A stretch of 64,000 bases of DNA from Apostichopus japonicus. Its lineage: Eukaryota; Echinodermata; Holothuroidea; Aspidochirotida; Stichopodidae. Numbering within the stretch: position 1 is the stretch's first letter; every line of letters begins with the position of its first letter. The notes under the pieces were generated by a model, which made no database searches, had not been told where the DNA came from, and worked only from the letters and a program-made list of their open reading frames with translations. Of the stretch, positions 14,401 through 24,102 are shown in pieces. A program made the translations under genes and the position numbers. Where the stretch lies: assembly GCF_037975245.1 (NCBI RefSeq), contig NC_092562.1:4950001-5014000 (forward strand). Reading direction: 5' to 3'.

Positions 14401-16272
14401 CGTGCCCATGATGGTAACCAAATCCGAGATCACATCAGTCTGGGCTTCTGTAACTTCGACTTGACTGCCATCGGTATCTGTGGCTGTAGCAAAGACTGTA
14501 TCTCCGTCAGTTTGATCACCTGTTATCTGGACAACTTCGCTGTCTGTTCCCATGATGGTAACCAAATCCGAGACTACATCGGTCTGGGCATCTGTAACTT
14601 CGACTCGACTGCCCTCGGTATCTGTGGCTGTAGCAAAGACTGTATCTCCGTCAGTTTGATCACCTGTTAGCTGGACAACTTCGCTGTTCGTGCCCATGAT
14701 TGTAACTAAATCCGAGACCACATCGGTCTGGGCATCTGTAAGCCCGAATTGACCTCCATCGCTATCTGTGACTGTAGCAAAGACTGAATCTCCGTCAGTT
14801 TGATCACCTGTTAGCTGGACAACGTCGCTGTTCGTGCCCATGATGGTAACCAAATCCGAGACCACATCGGTCTGGGTATCTGTAACCCCGAATTGACCTC
14901 CATCGGTATCTGTGACTGTAGCAAAGACTAAATCTCCGGGAGTTTGACCACCTGTTAGCTGGACAACTTCGCTGTCCGTGCCCATGATGGTAACCAAATC
15001 CGAGATCACATCAGTCTGGGCATCTGTAACATCGACTTGACTGCCCTCGGTATCTGTGGCTGTAGCAAAGACCGTATCTCCATCAGTTTGATCACCTGTT
15101 AGCTGGACAACTTCGCTGTCAGTACCCATGATGGTAACCAAATCCGAGACCACATCGGTCTGGGCATCTGTAACTTCGACTTGACTGCCATCGGTATCTG
15201 TGACTGTAGCAAAGACTAAATCTCCGGGAGTTTGACCACCTGTTAGCTGGACAACTTCGCTGTCCGTGCCCATGATGGTAACCAAATCCGAGACCACATC
15301 GGTCTGGGCATCTGTAACTTCGACTCGACTGCCATCGGTATCTGTGGCTGTAGCAAAGACCGTATCTCCGTCAGTTTGATCATCTGTTAGCTGGACAACT
15401 TCGCTGTCTGTTCCCATGATGGTAACCAAATCCGAGACCACACCGGTCTGGGCATCTGTAACCCCGAATTGACCTCCATCGGTATCCGTGACTGTAGCAA
15501 AGACTGAATCTCCCTCAGTTTGATCACCTGTTAGCTGGACAACTTCGCTGTCCGTACCCATGATCGTTACTTCTTGAGACACAACGTCAGTTTGTATATC
15601 GGTCACTTGAGTCACATCATCGTCAGGGTCGCCTACGGTTGTAGTAATGTCGGTGACAGGGGCAGTTTGTTCATCTGTAATCCATGATATAATTGAAAGA
15701 AGGAATGTTTCAGAAGTCGTTGCAATACGATATCACAAAAAATCGCAATACGTATATATCATATACAGCACAGATATGCAGCACCTACGCTCTTATAGTT
15801 GCACTTGAACCTGTAATATACACCAAACACAACTGATCTGCAATGGACCTTTCACATCGACTCATATATGTATTGACGCATTAACGCTTCTCTGCTGTAA
15901 TACCAAATCATTTTCTGCTGTGTATACTATTATACATGATTACTTATCTGTAAGATATCAAAGCCGCATGCGTCTCAGTACTATTTTGAAAGTGAAAGAC
16001 AGGTCACACTTCGCTGACTTACCAACATTTCATTCACTTATCATTTGTGAAGGGAAAAATACTTAGTTAAGAATGAAGCTTATCATTATTGCCTCTTTGG
16101 GAGTACATATCAGAACCGAAAAAGACAATTTTAAAAAATCACTGTAGTTAATCGGTTATTTGGTGATTTACAGAGGAAAGTCAGATGCGGTTTAACTGTC
16201 GAAGATGATTCTCAAATTATATACTACTTTGCAAAGATGCAACTACGTACTTCTCTTGGGGTATCCAATATA

Positions 16273-16354
<82 letters not shown>

Positions 16355-19300
16355 AACACACACATTTCGCTGTATTCACATTTGGAATGATACTATCCCA
16401 CAAATATTATATTCAGGTCAAGCGAAATGTTAAGAGGCAATATTCATATTAATATTGAACCCTTTGATATCCGACATATATAGCTAAGCGCTATATAAAC
16501 GTTAAGATCACTGATAGAACGGACTTATTAAGTTGATACCCACGAAGCAACCATGCATATCACTATCACCTTCCCGGTACCTTGACCTTGACAAACCGGT
16601 TAACACAAAGGGACACTCTGCCTACTTCGGTGTTACTTCCAAATATTTGTGCTGTTTTCTGAGTAGGAACTTGTCAAGTTTGGCAGTTTAAGGAGTTGTA
16701 GGTTATCATAACATCGGATATATGAGGCGTAGTGAATTAAAGACAAGACATTGAGACAATAAGTAGCAGTAAAAGGAGAGTGGTCAGATGAACTGATTGC
16801 TGACTCAACATGAATAATGTATAACGAAAACTGATTAACTCGTTGGAAGTAATATGTCAATTATCAACTAAAGTATCATATATATAATTACTGGAATGAG
16901 AATCTGTTATTAGGACTAACATAGTTCCCAAGAGGGTTTTATTAATGATGTTTTAAATAACACTTTGGGTTATTTCTAAAACCTTGCCTTTAATTTAGTA
17001 AAACCGATACTTTACAAGTCAAATCGTTAAACTTCTTCTTCAGCTAGGTAAAAAAAGCTAGTTGTTCCCTTTTAGGAATATCAACTAAATAGTAAAACCC
17101 TGCGTTACCCAGCTGGTATACGACAGAAAAAGATGCAGTATCCGCTAATGTAACACAATTATTGTAAGGTGCTCTGAACTTTTAGTGACAATAAAGATGT
17201 AAGAAGTTATTAAAATGTTATGAGAATCAGAGATCATCCTTATCCTACAAGGATGCTTGGTTGTGGTGGGTAAAGTTGCATTGTCAGGTATATTTGGAGT
17301 TAAAAGATCCATTTACCTATTTTATGTAATAGAGTTTTCAACTGATTTCGGACTACGTGGTATTTTATTGACCGTCGTGTGTTCTGACGTTGTAATATGA
17401 CTTAACATTCATCAAATGATGTGTGTACACATGTGAATAACTTGAAACGCAGGTTGGGGAGACACACTAGTGTTGTCAACAGGCTCACCTCCATTAGAAC
17501 AGAATATATAACGGTAACAACTAAGCCTTTAATTGAGAGACTTCCACAATGGCGGTATAAAGTTGTTCTAACAACTTGTTACCTTTGACCAAGTTACTTG
17601 ACGTAGTAAATGATGGTAAACTTCTAATTATAAAAAACAGCACGTTTTCAGTCTGAAAACTAAATTAAACCATGACCACGTATTCAAAAGGTATCGTTGT
17701 GCCTACACGTTGCAACCATGTTCTTATTATCATTACTTGGTACTATAATAAAGGTATTTAAGGTTGGTGTCACAGCATGACACTGTTGTCGCGTAGTTAA
17801 AGGTTCGTGCCACAGCAATGACAGTTGTCACGTATAGTCGTCTCTACACGCGCGGTAAGATATATTGTCAAATATATCAGCTGACCAATACAATACCCAG
17901 TTAGATTATAAAACGACGTTAACTTGGGCATCATATGTGTAGGTACAGTATACCTCTATTGTAACATATGTTAGCTATACCACCAAGCAAAAGTATATCA
18001 GTTTGTATTCCACTGAACCATATCATTTATCGAAATGAAAAAGGAAAGGTTGTTTGTAATATGATACTGTGAATGGGATCGGTTTGTCGAACTGCATTCC
18101 GATCTCAGGGAGCCTATGTGTGTACCCTGATTATGATGACCTTACTGTAATAAGTGGACAAGCCGCATAAGCCACTACAAAAGACAAGACCTGTACCATA
18201 CTATACCACCCATTCAGTGACAATTCAGTACAATATATAGTGTAAGCCGATTACATATAAAAGTAACTCTTTAATTATATTTTCATAAGGGGCTGCACGT
18301 GATGATCCCAAGTTTTTGTTATTTTTTTGTTGCCTTATATATAGTATAGGCTAAGTATAATATCTACGGTTCTATGGATCGGTATAGGCTATATATTATA
18401 TCAACGGGTCTATGGATCGGTAAAGGCTATATATAATATCCACGGATCAATGGATCGGTTTAGGCTATATATAATATCCACGGATCAAGGCTATATACTA
18501 TCGACGGATCAATGGATCGGTATAGGCTATATATATATATTATCTATATGTATCAATGGATCGGTATAGGCTATATATAATATCCACGGATCAAGGCTAT
18601 ATACTATCGACGGATCAATGGATCGGTATAGGCTATATATATATAATATCTATATGTATCAATGGCTCGGTATAGGCTATATATAATATCCACGGATCAA
18701 TAGGCTATATATAATATCCACGGATCAAGGCTATATACTATGGACGGATCAATGGATCGGTATAGGCTATATATGTTATCCACGGATCAAAGGATCGGTA
18801 TAGGCTATATATAATATCTATATGTATCAATGGCTCGGTATAGGCTATATATAATATCCACGGATCAATAGGCTATATATAATATCCACGGATCAAGGCT
18901 ATATACTATGGACGGATCAATGGATCGGTATAGGCTATATATGTTATCCACGGATCAAAGGATCGGTATAGGCTATAAATAATATCCACGGATCAATGGA
19001 TTGGTATACTTGATTCAATATTGCAACAGTTGGACTACCGTGCCTTATGGGATATTCTGGATCAAGTTTAAAGAATGAAAATTCATACGTTGAAAGAAGG
19101 TACATGATAACACGTGTGTATTACGATCCCCATCTCCACCATGGAGCGAAAACATAGATTCATCTTACCTTAGTCCCTTCTATGCAATCCATTTTTTGAC
19201 AAACAAAAACTATAGTTGAATTACTTGTAACATCACCTTATATAAACCTCCCTAACATTATAGCTAATAAAGCGAAAATCTATAGAATGCATTCTTCATA

Positions 19301-22300
19301 CACTCTTATACAAGGCAGTCAACGATGTTGACTACACAAGAGACAAGCTTCTGAATGCAAAAATTGCACATAGGAATGATAAAATGCTTGGATATTTTCG
19401 ACTTACCATGATACAGTGAAATATTATTCCACAGAGGTAGAAACAGCCCGATATCTTTATAAACATCCCTCCCATAAATTGTTTTGTAAAATATGTTATT
19501 TGTGCATGGGGTTCGTTAATTACTGAATTATTTTACTTTAGCTCGTACACTGTGTAGCGCAATTGATAGCATAGGCATTATAATATACAACACCAAATGT
19601 ATGTTTCACAATGTATATTCTTCATACAACGTTTAAAAACATTAATGCATACCTCCCATCCTCCCCTTGGTACCCCATTAAGAGATATGAGAACAGATCT
19701 TACACGTGCACTTTGATACCAACTATCGCAAACAATACCCTCGAAGTATGTTTCGTAACTACATATAACTGCGTGTCAATAAATCTATCGTAAATACGCA
19801 AAGGTTGGAATACAATTATAGATATACTTAAAGCCAAAGTTTTGATGACGTCATAATGACGAAACACCGAAACGTGTGTATACTTATAGTGAATATTAAA
19901 TGAATCAAATAGCAAACTTTCAGCCTCTTGTATAAAATATGGATATTTTGTCTGTTCCTTTAATATTCTTCTTTCTTTTTCATTTTTCATATACTCTGTT
20001 ATTTGCTGCAGTGTGACAGTAATCGTACAAGTTAAACGTAACTACACCTTAAGGTGTTATTCATTGTTTTGAATAACAATTTCTTTGGATTGTGTACATA
20101 TGTTATTAATGTGAAATACAAGGTTGTTTATATTTTCATGGTCGCTCTCGCTAACGTAGTAGAACTGTACGCTGTTTCTATCGAGCACATGTTGAAAAAT
20201 CTACTGGTACCGCACCACAATTAAGAGTAGTGTTCATCCGCTCGAAAGGTTAACCATTGTCATAGAAAAGAGGTAAGAGTACCCAAGGTAAAGCTTTTTT
20301 AAGCATGTTATCAGTTACTGCAGCATCGATTGTTCTACCTTTATACGAAAGAGCATAATTTAAAGTACGGATGGTGTGAAAATAGGGAGGATCGAAGGTG
20401 ATATAAACCATTTTATAAAATCTTTGGTTAAATGTTGATATTACTCCGGGCGAGCAGATGGAAGGGTTGGGATTCAGTATGCCAAACTTGCTCCTCTTCT
20501 AGCTCAAAATCTAAAAGGTAATGATACGGAAGTTTGCAAGTGCCATGATAGGTCAAGATCTCAGCTATCATGTGGTGGGTAGGATATACCAGTTGAAAAA
20601 CTTCTATCTATGCTTTGGCAGGTCTTGAAAATTACGAGTTTAGTGTTTAAGTCAGTAGAACAAGTAATTGGGTGCGAGACCTACTGGGTGCATATCGCTG
20701 AGCAGACGACAACAATGGAAGTTGGAGGCTTACTGTGACGTAAGTCTAATTTACATAAAGGGGGCATAAAGGCATATAAATTTCACAACAGGTGTATTGT
20801 ATAGATCACACAATCACGCAGGTATATATAGACCTACCACTGTATTCAAGTTCGCCATTGTAACAAACAATGTAACAAAATGACTTGACAACGCTGTGTA
20901 CATAAAACCGGAACAGACAATAACAAGAGAAGTATGATTTACTGGTCGCCATGATTTCTTCTTTACTAAGGTATCTGTATATGAAGCTACGAATCAATTC
21001 AGAATCCCAAAGATATGCTTTTGTATCAGTTTCTCTGTGTGTCACTTTGACCTTACACTGTATAGACGATCATTAAATATGTTCATACCACATTTACTGC
21101 CAGAAGAAAGTTGTAACATTGTTCGGTATCCCTGTCGCTATACCTATATGAGTGTACACAAATTATGCTAGGTTGATTGTTATAACGAGCTAGGATCTTG
21201 GTACTAATGTACCAACGATTAAACAAACCCCTTGAACCAGTCCATCAGTAATATGGGGATGTGCGGAGTGGTGGACACTCTGTCATTACATATTATGTTG
21301 TCCCCATTTGGAATGATGTGAACTGAATATTTAGTAGTATTGCTTGGAGAACACTGACTACGGCTTAGGCTTCTTTTGGACTCGAACCAAAGTTTCTGGA
21401 CAATGCACTAAACACCATTGTTTATCTGAGCAAGCTAGACCTAAAAAAATGAAGCTCATATGTATAATATAGTATATACGTGAAATAAATGAGAACAAGC
21501 GAAATTACGGTGTACTATAGACATACAATTGCGAACTGTGGGGCACAACGAAGGATCTTGATCGCAAAATTGACACTTTTCAAAGGAGACTACTTCGAAA
21601 TATTCTCAACATTAGATGGACCAATAACAATTGGTTATCAAATGATGAGCTTTACAACGAAACCAACCAAACACCTTGGCCATCGATAGTCGCACATAGA
21701 AGATTGAGATTTTTCGGTCATGTAGCAAGACTCCAAGAGGACGCTCCAGCAAAGGTTGCTTTAAGAGAAGCACTGAGACATACTGCTAAACCAGTTGGAA
21801 GGCCCGTGACTACATTGCTTGGAAAAGTAAAGTCGCAATTGAAGGACATTAATATTAACAATTTCGAAGAAGCAATAAACCTTGCGCAAGATCGTGATAC
21901 GTGGCGGAGGTTAATCACTGAGCATGTCGGATAGACGAGACTCAACTTACTACTATTACTATAGACATAGTAACTTCACGTATATATTGTGCACAATGAT
22001 TATTGAGGGGGACTCAAGGGTAAAGCGCACAAAATTAGGGTCATTGACCAATGGACTGTATCGTTCCTTTTCAAAGTTATACAAACAGAGAAAGAAAAAA
22101 AAACAATCCAAATTGAGAAATTGTAAGTTTGATATGATAGGACTTTTCAATATTCGTTTTTCATTAATAAAAATGTGTAAAAAAAAGGAAGAAGATTTTC
22201 CATAAAAATAAAAGAACAAGAGTTACGCTCTACATTTAATGATATAACTATCGTTTACAACACAAGGCTTGACAAATAAGAAAATATACCAGTCTGCATG

Positions 22301-23904
22301 AAAAAGAAAAGCCGATGGTAATATCTTTAGCACAGTATTCTCGAATACTTCCTTTACTCAAGTGGAAAATATCCCTTTTATGCAATATATTTGTCTAGAT
22401 GAGTTGGCCAGCAAGGAATGTATTGTGATTTTCTTATTTCTTTAGCTGTTTCATTTAGAATATGATCACCAACATATACCAGTATAGTACCAATAGTAAC
22501 AAGCACAGCTTGATTGAACTAAGTATAAATAGGCTACTAACTGGTTGCCCACTCAACGGGTTCCACTATACCAAATCCAACTTCATAGCCTATCTAATTT
22601 CTACCTTTTATGAGCAATACGATGTCTTTTCGTAACTACCTTTTCACCTCAAAATAACAAATTAAAAGAAACTAACTTAACAACAAAAGTGTGACGAGAA
22701 CAGCACAGAATATACGAAATTTAAATCTTAACAGGAAAAAGGGAGACTTACCCAAATAGGTACACAAACCGGGATATATTTCCTTCAAATCCCCAGGCAT
22801 GCTGGTCGGTATCGTGGAACACATTATTTCGGAGAATAACCCAAGGAATGGGCACTGATCGTCGAACGGACACACGCTTGGACATACAAATAACTCTGGA
22901 GACTGGTCGCTACAAGGGGGAAATAAATATAAACAGAGACCGTTTCCAATGGAGTCGCTGCATGCGAAAGATGCACCCAGAATGAAATCTACCGAGAAAA
23001 ATGCAGAATTGACCATCGGTCCGTTGGCTTTCGCCATAGAGTATGGAATATCGCCATTCTCTGTGCATGTTGACGGTACTTCGATGCATTCATCTGAAAA
23101 GAATCGAGAAGGGAAAACAACATTCTTAAAGCAAGTTCTCGTGGAACTGATATAGGTTGCACCTAACTACACAGATTCTTCATCATTCCGTACTTGACAA
23201 TAAATGACATAATTATTGAGACAAAAAGATTCAATGAATGATTCATATTGTTCGAGCACGTTCTGTGTCTGATTCGGATGCGATTTATTTGTCACATTTT
23301 TATGGGAATTATATTAAACTATCATTTGCTCAATATTCCATGTGACGTCATTCATTACTACATTTCCTTAATAAAAACTTGTCGTGTAGAAATGTATTCG
23401 CATATTATTGATATCTTGTTATTGTGGTTGAAAAAGGAGTATACACCTATATGTGTCCTAGCTGATTCAAGACCTATACTGCACGTGACATCACGTGAAT
23501 ATACGGTATCTTGATTTAATATAGGTTACTGAAGCCTATAACGAATGTGTAGAAAGTGCTTTGACAGATATGTATTAAATAAGTAAAGATCAACCGTTCC
23601 ATCAGGCGAAAGTATGAATCGAACATCGGACCTTCGTGACACAGACCAAGGTCCGTACCACTCGACCACGTGATGCTACTTTAAACAGTGGTAATTCTGT
23701 GTACATTGTCAGATTCAAAAACGCCAGCAGTTGAATGGTGTGTATATGTTTATATTCACAAATGATTTCTCAAGTTCGTTATCATCATGATTGACCTCTT
23801 TAGAGTAAGGCAACATATGTCACCAACACAGGACTAGCACTGTTCCATATACAGTTGGCAAGGTTTTCACTGTTCTGGATTTTCCGACTCACTACGATTT
23901 CAAC

Positions 23905-23949
<45 letters not shown>

Positions 23950-24046
23950 TATAAATATATATATATATATATATATATAAATATATGAATTGAATGTGGT
24001 GTGTTATTCTTTATTGATTGATATATATATATATATTATGTATATG

Positions 24047-24102
<56 letters not shown>

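Larger units (their letters stand above)
15675..22751 (-). other. Gene 1 intron 2 (7.1 kb)
   Basis: A long intron between Fz-CRD 1 and the giant repeat exon. It holds a (TA)n tract, a 38-bp minisatellite and a LINE 3' fragment, listed separately. Outside these I find no exon with phase-1 splice signals, although a small one could be missed. Confidence 0.55.

Noticed and set aside
16205-16452. Tyr/Ile-rich reading frames at 10.75, 16.2 and 24.0 kb
   Set aside because: They are translations of (TA)n microsatellites.
18340-19012. Regular repeats with short spacers resembling a CRISPR array
   Set aside because: The units are head-to-tail variants without unique spacers and the genome is eukaryotic; it is a minisatellite.
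21718-21945. Minus-strand frame opposite the LINE fragment
   Set aside because: It is the reverse of a clear LINE C-terminal coding sequence.
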